Source: a candidate division KSB1 bacterium
GTDB lineage: Bacteria > Zhuqueibacterota > Zhuqueibacteria > JANLFK01 > Oleimicrobiaceae
Assembly: GCA_024655945.1 (NCBI GenBank)
Contig: JANLFK010000003.1
Location: forward strand, 124,001 to 188,000
Direction of reading: 5' to 3'
Length of the DNA: 64,000 nt
Shown one piece after another: positions 1-7,627 of this stretch. Under the pieces are notes generated by a model that was given only the letters and a program-made list of their open reading frames with translations, did no database searches and had not been told where the DNA came from. The translations under genes were made by a program, and so were the position numbers. How positions within the stretch are numbered: position 1 is the stretch's first letter; every line of letters begins with the position of its first letter.

Positions 1-2
1 TC

Positions 3-365
3 GTCGCCCGCAAGAGTGGCCTTGACTTTGGCGAACTCATCGACCTGGTCCCTGGAAAGCGAGGTGCGTCTGGCCGCTTGATGAGCCTGCAGGTAATAGG
101 TACTAAGCGCTCATTCACGGTGGGCAAGGAACTGGAAATCCGCCGCATCCTTTCTGAGACGCACCTGTACAGCGCCTGTTTCTACGTCAAACGCCAAGTG
201 GACGCGCAGGGCAAAGTACAGCGGTTCGTGCTGCGCGGCGCGGGCTGGGGGCACGGCGTTGGCCTGTGCCAGGTGGGGGCCACGACCATGGCCGCGCAGG
301 GCTACGACTATCGACAAATCCTCAGCCACTACTACCCGGGCACGGAATTGGCAAAGCTCTATTGA
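3..365 (+). CDS. SpoIID/LytB domain protein, C-terminal part (start outside window)
   Basis: The frame is open from the window edge and ends at a TGA at 363-365, leaving about 120 residues. It carries the C-terminal SpoIID/LytB signature: a G-W-G-H-G-V-G-L-C-Q run, an A-A-Q-G segment, then 'ILSHYYPGTEL'. SpoIID-family proteins bind peptidoglycan, and some are lytic transglycosylases that cut stem-peptide-free glycan. In non-sporulating Gram-negatives the family is usually exported and concerned with cell-wall remodelling or amidase activation. The N-terminus, including any signal peptide and the catalytic Glu, lies upstream of the window. Family assignment is firm; the exact role is not. Confidence 0.85.
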   Translation, partial: VARKSGLDFGELIDLVPGKRGASGRLMSLQVIGTKRSFTVGKELEIRRILSETHLYSACFYVKRQVDAQGKVQRFVLRGAGWGHGVGLCQVGATTMAAQGYDYRQILSHYYPGTELAKLY

Positions 366-722
366 GGCTGGGCCCACAGTGCCGAGAGTCTCACCCGGGG
401 AACGGCCCGAGGGCCGCGCATGAGCCCGGGCCGGCACCGTTGGTTTTTGCTCCGGAGCCGGCAAAGGGTTAATGCTTCCCGTACTTTGGGCGTGAATGCG
501 CCTGGTCGCGGCGCGCCCAGGCGCGGAGGGCAGCACCTTTCTGCAGAGCTGCTTGGGAGGACGAAGCGCCTCGGGCTGCCCTTCGCCATTTCTCTCGTGA
601 ACCCCCCTTCGCGATGGAAGTTCAGGATCTGTGCGCTAACGCCGTCCCCTCTCCGCAAATTGGAGTTGATGCCCCTATGCATAGAGGCGGTTAAGGAACT
701 GTCATAAGCTGCGGAAAGGGCA
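366..722. other. Intergenic stretch without a recognisable gene
   Basis: About 357 bases between the SpoIID-like gene and the receiver gene. Reading frames here look like arginine/proline-rich noise, and I see no tRNA or known RNA motif. The only structured element noticed is an imperfect 18-bp dyad at 671-688, annotated separately. No convincing sigma70 promoter is visible. Confidence 0.5.
671..688. promoter_or_regulatory. Imperfect 18-bp palindrome, possible operator
   Basis: A perfect 10-bp palindrome CTATGCATAG (675-684) is flanked by a further 3 complementary bases on each side with one mismatched pair (74/85). It lies about 35 bases upstream of the receiver-domain gene at 723. A dimeric regulator could bind it, but nothing else supports this. 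Confidence 0.25.
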
Positions 723-1106
723 ATGAGGATCATCATCGCGGACGACGTCCTGAAGTCGCAGATGCAGGGCTATCTGGCACTGCACCGTCGGCACGAGTGC
801 GAAATTGCTGAGGATCGCCAGAGGGTGGTGACCTTGGCCCGGGAGTTCAACCCCGACGTCATCCTGCTGGCCGCCGGCTTTGACTCGCACACCGAAAACG
901 GCGACTGGGCGGACCTGGTGCAGGAATTGAAGCAGATCGCGCCCAAGTGTCGGGTCATCGCCATAACCGACGTCGACTGGGATGGCGGGGACAACGCGGC
1001 CCGCGCTATGGGTGTATCTGGTGTCCTCAGGCGCCCTCTGCGCCAGCAGAAGCTGCTCGACCTGATCGCCAGAGGCGAGCAGGACGTACGGCTGGCTGGT
1101 GCCTAA
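723..1106 (+). CDS. Degenerate response-regulator receiver domain protein
   Basis: A stand-alone CheY-like domain of 127 residues. It keeps the N-terminal acidic pair (Asp7-Asp8), the post-beta4 Thr (Thr82) and the overall alternating alpha/beta pattern. At the phosphoacceptor position after beta3 (PDVILL-x) it has Ala50 instead of Asp, and the usual Lys before the conserved Pro is Arg104. Canonical phosphorylation is therefore unlikely; it may act as a pseudo-receiver through protein contacts. The start is the ATG preceded by GGAAAGG. No output domain or histidine kinase is adjacent. Confidence 0.75.
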   Translation: MRIIIADDVLKSQMQGYLALHRRHECEIAEDRQRVVTLAREFNPDVILLAAGFDSHTENGDWADLVQELKQIAPKCRVIAITDVDWDGGDNAARAMGVSGVLRRPLRQQKLLDLIARGEQDVRLAGA

Positions 1107-1323
1107 CCTGCCGGCGCCGCCGACCCGAGAGCACAGACCGCTGGGGGCTCCCCTGTCTCAATGCCGCGCCGGCAGAGGTCTGCTCTTGCAGCACGACCGC
1201 TCGCTCCAAGGAGGGCCAGCCAGGCTTCCGTATGTGCCCACCTACTTCGCTCTCTACGTTCCCAACGACTGTCCTTCGCGTTGTCATTCCTCAGGCGGTG
1301 TCAGCACCGGCTGCGAAAACCAC

Positions 1324-1352
1324 TTGATTTTTACCGCGAATTGTGCTATGTT
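1324..1352 (+). promoter_or_regulatory. Sigma70-type promoter for nadB
   Basis: TTGATT (1324-1329), a 17-bp spacer and TATGTT (1347-1352). Transcription would start near 1359, about 25 bases before the nadB ATG, which has GGGAG just upstream. Confidence 0.6.
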
Positions 1353-1383
1353 GCTGGCGACGACCGAGTAGAGGGAGAGCCGG

Positions 1384-3051
1384 ATGGCAAGCAAGCATGG
1401 GAATGACGTGCGCTGCGATTTTCTGGTCATCGGCACCGGTATCGCCGGCCTGTCGTTTGCGCTCAAGGCCGCCGAGCATGGTGACGTGGTGGTGGTCACC
1501 AAGAAGGAGCGGGCGGAGTCCAACACCAACTATGCGCAAGGGGGGATTGCCTCGGTATTCGCGCCAGACGACTCCTTCGACATCCATCTGGAGGACACGC
1601 TGCGGGGAGGGGCGGGTCTCTGCCACGAGGACGTGGTACGCATGGTGGTCTCCGAAGGGCCGCACCGGGTGCGCGAGCTCGTGGAGTGGGGCGCGCAGTT
1701 CACCGTGCGGCAGGAGGGCGGCAAAACGGTTTTCGACCTGGCCCGCGAAGGTGGCCACAGCCGCCACCGCATCGTGCACGCCCGCGACCACACCGGCGCC
1801 GAGGTGGAAAGGGCACTCATCGCCGCAGTAAAGGACCACCCAGGCATCCGGGTCCTGGAGAATCACGTAGCCGTTGACTTGCTCACCGAACACCACCTCG
1901 GCCGCGAGGCGGAGGCCAGGGCAAAACGCCTGCACTGCTGGGGCGCCTACGTCTTAGATGTGGCCGGGAAGCGGGTGATGCCGTTCATGGCGCGGGCGAC
2001 CGTACTCGCCACCGGCGGCTGCGGACAGGTCTACCTGCACACCACCAATCCGGAGATCGCCACTGGCGACGGCGTGGCCATGGCCTATCGGGCAGGGGCG
2101 CGCATTGCCAACATGGAGTTCATGCAGTTTCACCCCACGTCGCTCTACCGCGGCCCGCACGCCACAGGGCGCTCCTTTCTCATCTCGGAGGCAGTGCGCG
2201 GCTTCGGCGGCATTCTGCGCACCAGCGACGGCGAGGATTTCATGCGCCGCTACCACCCGATGGCTTCCCTGGCACCGCGCGATGTGGTGGCCAGGGCCAT
2301 CGACACAGAGATGAAGAAGCGGGGCGAGCCTTGCGTCTACTTGGACGTCACCCATTTGGACCCGGAGGCGGTAAAGACGCGCTTCCCCCACATCTACGAA
2401 ACCTGCCTTCGCCACAAGATTGATATGACCAAAGAGTGGATTCCGGTCGTGCCGGCAGCCCACTACTCCTGTGGCGGCGTGATGACCGACATGTGGGCAC
2501 GCACCAATCTCACCGGGCTGTACGCCTGTGGCGAGGTGGCGTGCACAGGCCTGCACGGGGCAAATCGACTGGCCTCCAACTCGCTCCTGGAGGCGGTCGT
2601 GTTTGCGCATCACGCCTATGAGCACGCAGTGCAATTCGCCAAGGAAGCACGCCAGCCCTTGCCGGAGGTTCCCCCTTGGGATGACTCAGGCACCTTCAAC
2701 AGCGAGGAATGGGTGCTCATCGCCCATGACCGGGAGGAAATCCAAACGCTCATGTGGAACTACGTGGGGATCGTGCGTTCCGACTTTCGCCTGCAACGCG
2801 CCTTTCGCCGCGTCCGGCTCATTCAGGCCGAGATCGAAGCATTCTACAAGCGCACTACGGTGACCGAAGGCCTCATTGAGCTGCGCAACATCGCCCAGGT
2901 GGCCGACCTCATCATTCGCTGTGCCCTGCGCCGCAAGGAGAGCCGCGGCCTCCACTATACCACCGACTACCCGGAACGCGACGATCTCCACCGGAAGCGC
3001 GACACCATCCTGTGCAGGCGCCGCCGCCTGAGAGCGCCGCCCAAACACTAA
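1384..3051 (+). CDS. nadB: L-aspartate oxidase
   Basis: A flavoprotein of 555 residues that oxidises L-aspartate to iminoaspartate, the first step of de novo NAD synthesis. The N-terminus has the FAD-binding 'VIGTGIAGLSFALKAAE' motif (about residues 15-32), followed by the N-Y-A-Q-G-G-I-A segment typical of the succinate dehydrogenase/fumarate reductase flavoprotein family. The substrate-site 'HYSCGGV' motif (near 360) and 'RLASNSLLE' (near 395-403) are intact. The helical C-terminus is normal in length but ends in a basic tail. It reads as a single gene behind its own promoter; nadA and nadC are not nearby. The alternative, a fumarate reductase flavoprotein, is unlikely given the NadB-specific C-terminus. 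Confidence 0.95.
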   Translation: MASKHGNDVRCDFLVIGTGIAGLSFALKAAEHGDVVVVTKKERAESNTNYAQGGIASVFAPDDSFDIHLEDTLRGGAGLCHEDVVRMVVSEGPHRVRELVEWGAQFTVRQEGGKTVFDLAREGGHSRHRIVHARDHTGAEVERALIAAVKDHPGIRVLENHVAVDLLTEHHLGREAEARAKRLHCWGAYVLDVAGKRVMPFMARATVLATGGCGQVYLHTTNPEIATGDGVAMAYRAGARIANMEFMQFHPTSLYRGPHATGRSFLISEAVRGFGGILRTSDGEDFMRRYHPMASLAPRDVVARAIDTEMKKRGEPCVYLDVTHLDPEAVKTRFPHIYETCLRHKIDMTKEWIPVVPAAHYSCGGVMTDMWARTNLTGLYACGEVACTGLHGANRLASNSLLEAVVFAHHAYEHAVQFAKEARQPLPEVPPWDDSGTFNSEEWVLIAHDREEIQTLMWNYVGIVRSDFRLQRAFRRVRLIQAEIEAFYKRTTVTEGLIELRNIAQVADLIIRCALRRKESRGLHYTTDYPERDDLHRKRDTILCRRRRLRAPPKH

Positions 3052-3114
3052 CGCCCTGCGCCCCTCAAAGTTTGGCTGAGGGCAGGTAAAAAACCTCCAG
3101 CACAGGAGCAGCCT

Positions 3115-3414
3115 ATGGGACTAAAAATCCTGTCTGCGACTTTCGGGGGCCTGGTGCTTCTCATTACCGTCGACCTGTTTATGGCCTGGTACGCTGCATT
3201 CTTGCGGCGGCGCGGCGTCCCTGGTCGGCTCGCCAACATGTTCCGGCGTCTGCTCTGGGCCATTCTCGCCCTGCTCTTTTGGTCTGCCCTTCTTCGCTAT
3301 GGCATGCCGGAAGCGTTCAGCTCATCGTACTTTCTGTTCGCCCTGTTCATCTACAGCTTGCGCGGCCTGCTTGTGGCGTTCATCCCGCAGAGGAAGGCCG
3401 GCGGGAGCTCCTAA
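3115..3414 (+). CDS. Small membrane protein of unknown function
   Basis: A 99-residue protein with three hydrophobic stretches (about residues 5-28, 45-60 and 70-90) separated by basic loops, so it is probably an inner-membrane protein with three spans. It follows nadB by 63 bases and has AGGAG six bases before its ATG, so it is probably cotranscribed with nadB. A terminator follows at 3493-3515. I do not recognise a family. Confidence 0.7.
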   Translation: MGLKILSATFGGLVLLITVDLFMAWYAAFLRRRGVPGRLANMFRRLLWAILALLFWSALLRYGMPEAFSSSYFLFALFIYSLRGLLVAFIPQRKAGGSS

Positions 3415-3492
3415 GAACTACTTGGGTGCGGTAGTCGTGAGGTCGTGGCTTCGGTTGGAGAACCTCCTTTCCCAGAAGCAACAGGAGATGCG

Positions 3493-3515
3493 CGAGGCTG
3501 CGGCCTCGTTTTTTT
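3493..3515 (+). terminator. Rho-independent terminator after the nadB unit
   Basis: Perfect 6-bp stem cgaggc/gcctcg (3493-3498 with 3503-3508), a four-base loop and seven consecutive T (3509-3515). The next promoter begins three bases later at 3518. Confidence 0.85.
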
Positions 3516-3517
3516 GC

Positions 3518-3546
3518 TTGACAGTCGCCTTGCAGGTGCGTATATT
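3518..3546 (+). promoter_or_regulatory. Near-consensus sigma70 promoter for the OLD-like ATPase
   Basis: TTGACA (3518-3523), exactly 17 bases, then TATATT (3541-3546). It sits directly behind a strong terminator and about 57 bases before the ATG at 3603, so the ATPase gene is an independent unit. Confidence 0.8.
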
Positions 3547-3602
3547 GTAGCAGAAGCGGCTTCCGGACGTCGTTCGCAATCCCATGCACGGGGTGCAACA
3601 TC

Positions 3603-4757
3603 ATGATCCTGTCACGTGTGCACATCAAAGCCTTCAGGTCGATCCTCGAGCTCAACGTGCCCCTGAATCCACGCATCAATGTGCTCATCGGCTCGAACGA
3701 AACGGGCAAGACGAACATCCTCCGGGCCATCGAGTCCTTTTCGCCAAACGCCCAGTTCGACATCTCCCTCACCTGCCAGTATTCCAACCACTACTACGAA
3801 GGCAGGTGCCCGGAGGTGGAGCTGGAATTCACCTCGCTCAGCGCCGAGAATAGAAAGGAGCTGAGCGCCCTATCCAAGGCGTTCGAGGAGGCACAGAGCT
3901 TCTCGGTGGTCAAGACCGGGCCTACGCTGCAGGACTATCGCGTGCTGATTGGCGGGCAGCTTTTGGAGGATATTAACGTGCGGCTTGTGCTCGATGCACT
4001 GCCGCGTCTGCTCTACTTTGAGGACATCCGCCTCGTGAAGAGCGAGGTGAACCTGGCGAGCCTCCAGGAGAACAAGAGCGGATTCACCACGGAGCGTAAC
4101 CTCTTGAAGGTGGCCGGCCTGGAGGACCTGAGCCTGGCGTTTGAGGATTCTTCCCGGGGACGCCGTGCGCGCGAGGAGGCGGGCAGGGCGCTGACCGAGC
4201 AGGTGCGTCGCGTCTGGTCCCAAGAGCCAAGCATTGAGGTCAAGCTCAACGTCAACCGCGACGTACTCTACATCGACGTCACTGACGACAGCACGGTCTT
4301 TGACACGCCACAGTCGCGGAGCCTGGGGTTTCGCTGGTACCTGTCGTTCTACGTGAACTTCATGGCCCAGAGCTTCGAAGGGCGGGCCAACGAACACATT
4401 TTCCTGCTGGAGGAGCCAGGCATCCACCTCCACCCGGCGGGGCAGAAAGACCTGGTCAAAGTCATCGAGGACCTCTCTGCCAAGAACCAGCTCATCTACA
4501 CGACCCACTCTCCGTTCATGATCAACCGGCAGCATCCGGAACGGGTGCTCTTGGTCACCAAGGACAAAGACGGTACGCACGTGGACAATCAGGCCTATCG
4601 GCAGAACTGGCGCCCTTTGCGGCAATCCATAGGCCTGATGATCGGGGATCTGTTCTTTTTCGAGGACAGCGGCTTGATCCTGGAGCTTCCGCGAGGCAAG
4701 CAGGGCAAAGGGGTGCTCAGCCGCCTCCGGGTGTGGGGTGCGCAACCGGGCAACTGA
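3603..4757 (+). CDS. OLD-like AAA ATPase lacking a TOPRIM domain
   Basis: A 384-residue ATPase of the SMC/RecF/OLD type. It begins with the 'IKAFRSI' strand typical of OLD/RecF heads, then Walker A GSNETGKT (30-37), a long inserted helical region, Walker B 'LLEEPG' followed by 'IHLHP' (about 268-277) and an H-loop 'TTHSP' (about 300). OLD-family proteins normally continue into a C-terminal TOPRIM nuclease of about 200 residues. Here the chain stops about 80 residues after the H-loop, and no TOPRIM-like reading resumes downstream. It is therefore a naturally short ATPase or a truncated one. Such ATPases appear in phage defence and DNA repair, but no partner gene is adjacent, so the function is open. 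Confidence 0.8.
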   Translation: MILSRVHIKAFRSILELNVPLNPRINVLIGSNETGKTNILRAIESFSPNAQFDISLTCQYSNHYYEGRCPEVELEFTSLSAENRKELSALSKAFEEAQSFSVVKTGPTLQDYRVLIGGQLLEDINVRLVLDALPRLLYFEDIRLVKSEVNLASLQENKSGFTTERNLLKVAGLEDLSLAFEDSSRGRRAREEAGRALTEQVRRVWSQEPSIEVKLNVNRDVLYIDVTDDSTVFDTPQSRSLGFRWYLSFYVNFMAQSFEGRANEHIFLLEEPGIHLHPAGQKDLVKVIEDLSAKNQLIYTTHSPFMINRQHPERVLLVTKDKDGTHVDNQAYRQNWRPLRQSIGLMIGDLFFFEDSGLILELPRGKQGKGVLSRLRVWGAQPGN

Positions 4758-5307
4758 AGGAAGGGGCAATCCAGGGAGCAAAGCCACAAAGGCGCAAGGG
4801 GGGGCGGCCCACACCCTCGCCCTGGACACCTGCGCCTGGCGTGCCAGGCAAGCCTGCGAGGCCCGCAGACGGGAGAAGGCGCTCTGGCGCGGGCCGTCTT
4901 CCGGCCCACGGTGAAGTTGACGCTCGCGGTCAAGCTGGAACGGGAGATCACGAAGGCCCAGGCCGGCGACACTCGCCGCTGGGTACGAAGCCCGCGGCTC
5001 AGCCAGCTTCCGGCCCGATCGTGTAACGAAAGAGACTCTGCGGGCCACGCCGCCAATCCTATGTCGATACACCACTGCCAGAAAGGAGGAGTTCGTGAGA
5101 GCGACGCCCCTCAAGGCAGGCCCAGTGGTCGTGGTGCCAATGGCGCAACCACGCGTTGCCCTCGCCGACCGCAGCCCACCTCCTGTCACCGACCGACTTT
5201 CCCGTCCACCATGTGTCCATGGGATTGCCGTGCCCGCGCTCTTGGTTTAGTGGCTGTCACACGGTCCAGACTTGCAGTAGTCACAGGAAAATTGAGAAGG
5301 GTGAACT
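4758..5307. other. 550-bp stretch without a recognisable gene
   Basis: I checked this gap for a continuation of the OLD-like ATPase (TOPRIM acidic motifs), small genes and RNA motifs and found none. Open frames here are proline/arginine-rich and do not look like protein. The gap ends at the AAGGGTG ribosome-binding site of the next gene. It could hold decayed sequence. Confidence 0.4.
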
Positions 5308-5736
5308 ATGAGCATGAAGGCTGGATTGTGGATCGATCATCAGAAAGCCACCATCGTCTACCTGGACCGAAAGGAAGAGAGCACGCGGATCATCGAGTCG
5401 GACGTGGAGCCGCGCATTCGCGTCACTGGCGGCTCGCGCTCTGCAACCCCCTACGGGCCACAAGAGTCGGCAGCCGAGCGCAAGCGGGAGGAACGACGCA
5501 AGCACCAGAGGGAGGCGTACTACAGCAAGGTGGTGGAGGCCTTGCGCCTCTGCGAGGAGGTGTTCATCTTTGGCCCTGGTCCAGCCAAAGGCGAGCTGAA
5601 GAAGAGCATGGAACGCCAGAAGGATTTGAAGGTGCGCGTGGCGGCGGTCGAACCTGCCGACAAGATGACCCCCCAACAGATCGCAGCCAAGGTGCGCGCC
5701 TTCTTTGGCCAAGAGCGGCGCGTGCGTCGTTTGTGA
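5308..5736 (+). CDS. eRF1 domain 2-like ('translational machinery') small protein
   Basis: A 142-residue protein starting with a 'GLWIDHQKA' strand, followed by 'GGSRSATPYGPQ', a basic helical region, 'VFIFGPGPAKGELKK' and a C-terminal 'ADKMTPQQIAAKVRAFF'. These segments match a bacterial family often labelled translational machinery protein, related in fold to domain 2 of eRF1/pelota. The FGPG-AKGEL loop is the family's hallmark. No biochemical function is established, so I do not assign one. The start has GAGAAGGGTG upstream. It is monocistronic and converges on the PD40 gene. Confidence 0.65.
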   Translation: MSMKAGLWIDHQKATIVYLDRKEESTRIIESDVEPRIRVTGGSRSATPYGPQESAAERKREERRKHQREAYYSKVVEALRLCEEVFIFGPGPAKGELKKSMERQKDLKVRVAAVEPADKMTPQQIAAKVRAFFGQERRVRRL

Positions 5737-5745
5737 GAACGGCAG

Positions 5746-5780
5746 AGGGCCCCACCGTGTGCCCATGGCAGTGGGGCCCT
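5746..5780. terminator. Hairpin between convergent genes
   Basis: A perfect 10-bp inverted repeat, AGGGCCCCAC (5746-5755) with GTGGGGCCCT (5771-5780), and a 15-base loop, lies exactly between the convergent stops at 5736 and 5790. No T-tract follows on either strand, so it is at best a weak bidirectional terminator or an RNA 3'-end stabiliser. Confidence 0.5.
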
Positions 5781-5789
5781 GACGTCTTG

Positions 5790-6665
5790 CTATTTGGCGA
5801 CCACCACGTAGATATCGGCTGCAGCCGGCAGGCCACTCCTGCGCGTGGAGCTGAAGTAGAAGGACTTCCCTGAAGGCGACAGATAGGGGCACGAGTCCCA
5901 GGCCTGAGAATTTAACGGGGCGGGGAGCACCTCGCCCACGCTCCAGGTACCGTTTTCGTACCTTGTTTCCCAGAGGTCAAGGCCACCGTGCCCCCCAGGC
6001 CGATCGGAGGCGAAAATAATCTTCTCCATCGCGCCAACGACACACGGGTCAAAGTCGTTCTGAGCAGAATTGATCTGCCGGCCGAGATTGGCAGGGGAGG
6101 CCCATTCCTTGCCACTCCACGCGCTGCGAAAGAGGTCATGGCCGCCGGCGCCGCCGCGCCCATCTGAAGAAAATACCATCACCCGCCCATCTGAGGAGAA
6201 GGAGGGCCCCCAATCATCGCCTCGGCTGTTGACCACGCTGCCGAGGTTCTCGGGCTCACCGCAGCCATTTTCCTGCAGCGGGACTCTCCAGATATCCGCG
6301 CCCCCGCGACCGCCCGGGCGGTCACTGCAGAAGTAAAGCCAGCGGCCATCCGGAGTAACGGCCGGATCGAATTCCTGCCACTGGCTATTGAAAGGAACCG
6401 GCTGCGGCGGTGTCCACTGCCCTTTCTGCCAGCGACTGAAGTAGATGTCCTGATTGAGACTATCCTGAGGGTCCCACCCCATGGTGGCAAAGAAAAGCGT
6501 GCGCCCATCCGGCGTCAGGCAGCACCTGGTCTCGCACCGGGGGGTGCTGATGATGCCTTCCGCCAGCAGATGGGGCTGGCCGGTCTTGTAAAACTCCCGG
6601 TCCGGGCGCGCACAAGACAGTGTCAGCACAGGAGCCGCGATGAAAATGAAACACCACAGTCTCAT
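5790..6665 (-). CDS. PD40 (WD40-like) beta-propeller lipoprotein
   Basis: A 291-residue exported protein. The N-terminus is a lipoprotein signal (hydrophobic run to residue 17, lipobox 'LTLSC'). The rest contains repeated PD40 blades of the form P-x-x-x-x-D-G-x-x-x-x-F-x-S-D/T-R (for example 'TPDGRWLYFCSDRPGG', 'SSDGRVMVFSSDGRGG' and 'IIFASDRPGG'), as in TolB and Pal-associated propellers. Such lipoproteins typically face the periplasm or outer surface and bind proteins or glycans. The start has GGGAGG 9 bases upstream. It is the last gene of a minus-strand run of envelope and sugar-metabolism genes. A partner is not evident. Confidence 0.8.
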   Translation of the reverse strand: MRLWCFIFIAAPVLTLSCARPDREFYKTGQPHLLAEGIISTPRCETRCCLTPDGRTLFFATMGWDPQDSLNQDIYFSRWQKGQWTPPQPVPFNSQWQEFDPAVTPDGRWLYFCSDRPGGRGGADIWRVPLQENGCGEPENLGSVVNSRGDDWGPSFSSDGRVMVFSSDGRGGAGGHDLFRSAWSGKEWASPANLGRQINSAQNDFDPCVVGAMEKIIFASDRPGGHGGLDLWETRYENGTWSVGEVLPAPLNSQAWDSCPYLSPSGKSFYFSSTRRSGLPAAADIYVVVAK

Positions 6666-6705
6666 CTTCTGTTGCCTCCCTCGGTCATTGTGTGCAGCTC
6701 AGTCC

Positions 6706-7596
6706 TCAGCCTACTCGGTGTTGGGCAAGACGTTCCAGCGCCTTGACCAGCGCTTGAGTGCCTTCCTCTCCTTCGCCTGTCGCCTGGCAACTGGCAAACA
6801 GTTGATGGACCAGGCTCAGTGCCGGCAGAGGAAGGTGGAGTTCTCGGGCCATCTCCAACGCCAAGCGCAAGTCCTTCTGTTGGAGCCGCACCATGAAGCC
6901 CGGCGCGAAGTCGCGGGCAATCATCTTCGGCCCTAAGTTCACCAACTGCCATGAGCCGGCGGCGCCATTTTTCACCGCGTCGATCATCACCTGCGGGTCA
7001 AGGCCGGCCTTGCTGGCCAGGAGGAGCGCCTCACAGGTGGCCAAGTTGTTCACCGCCACGAGCACCTGGTTGCAGAGTTTCGTCATCTGGCCCATGCCAT
7101 TGGGGCCGACGTGCACAATGCTCTTGCCCATCGCTTGGAAAATGGGCAAACAGCGCTCGAACACCTCCTTGTCGCCGCCCACCATGATGGCCAACGTGCC
7201 GGCCTGCGCGCCGGTGTCGCCGCCGCTGACCGGCGCATCCAGCATGGCCGCGCCGCGCTCCTTGAGCGCTGCGGCAATCTTCACAGTGACGCTGGGGGAG
7301 ATGGTGCTCATGTCGATAACCACCATGCCAGGGCGGATGCCCTCGCAGACACCTTCAGGCCCCATGATCACGGCCTCCACATCGGGCGAATCGGTCACCA
7401 TGGTGATGACCACATCACTGCGTTCGGCCACAGCACGTGGCGACGGTGCGGCCTGTGCTCCGCGACTGACCAGCAGCTCCACGGCCGGCTTGCTCCTATT
7501 GTAGACCGTCACCCTGTAGCCAGCACGCAACAGATTCGTCGCCATGGGCTTTCCCATGATGCCCAAGCCAATGAAACCTATACGCGTCGTGCTCAT
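6706..7596 (-). CDS. NAD(P)-dependent beta-hydroxyacid dehydrogenase (tartronate semialdehyde/3-hydroxyisobutyrate type)
   Basis: A 296-residue enzyme with the Rossmann motif 'GFIGLGIMGKPMATNL' at its N-terminus, the substrate-binding 'DAPVSGGDTGA' loop near residues 120-130, and the catalytic Lys in 'GMGQMTKLCNQ'. The family reduces tartronate semialdehyde to glycerate or interconverts 3-hydroxyisobutyrate and its semialdehyde. Sequence alone does not settle the substrate. I chose the ATG at 7594-7596 because GGGAGG lies just before it and the Rossmann strand begins right after; the frame stays open upstream but reads as non-protein. The UroD-family gene lies 31 bases upstream and is probably cotranscribed. 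Confidence 0.9.
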   Translation of the reverse strand: MSTTRIGFIGLGIMGKPMATNLLRAGYRVTVYNRSKPAVELLVSRGAQAAPSPRAVAERSDVVITMVTDSPDVEAVIMGPEGVCEGIRPGMVVIDMSTISPSVTVKIAAALKERGAAMLDAPVSGGDTGAQAGTLAIMVGGDKEVFERCLPIFQAMGKSIVHVGPNGMGQMTKLCNQVLVAVNNLATCEALLLASKAGLDPQVMIDAVKNGAAGSWQLVNLGPKMIARDFAPGFMVRLQQKDLRLALEMARELHLPLPALSLVHQLFASCQATGEGEEGTQALVKALERLAQHRVG

Positions 7597-7627
7597 AGCC
7601 TCCCTTCTCTCCTCTTCTCGCCAGCAG

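Noticed and set aside
3052-3114. Terminator after nadB
   Set aside because: A GCCCTC/GAGGGC-type hairpin exists but is followed by A-rich sequence on the plus strand, not T; read-through into the small membrane protein gene is more likely.
4758-5307. Possible frameshifted TOPRIM domain after the OLD-like ATPase
   Set aside because: No frame shows the E-G and D-x-D motifs or other TOPRIM features; the sequence reads as non-coding.
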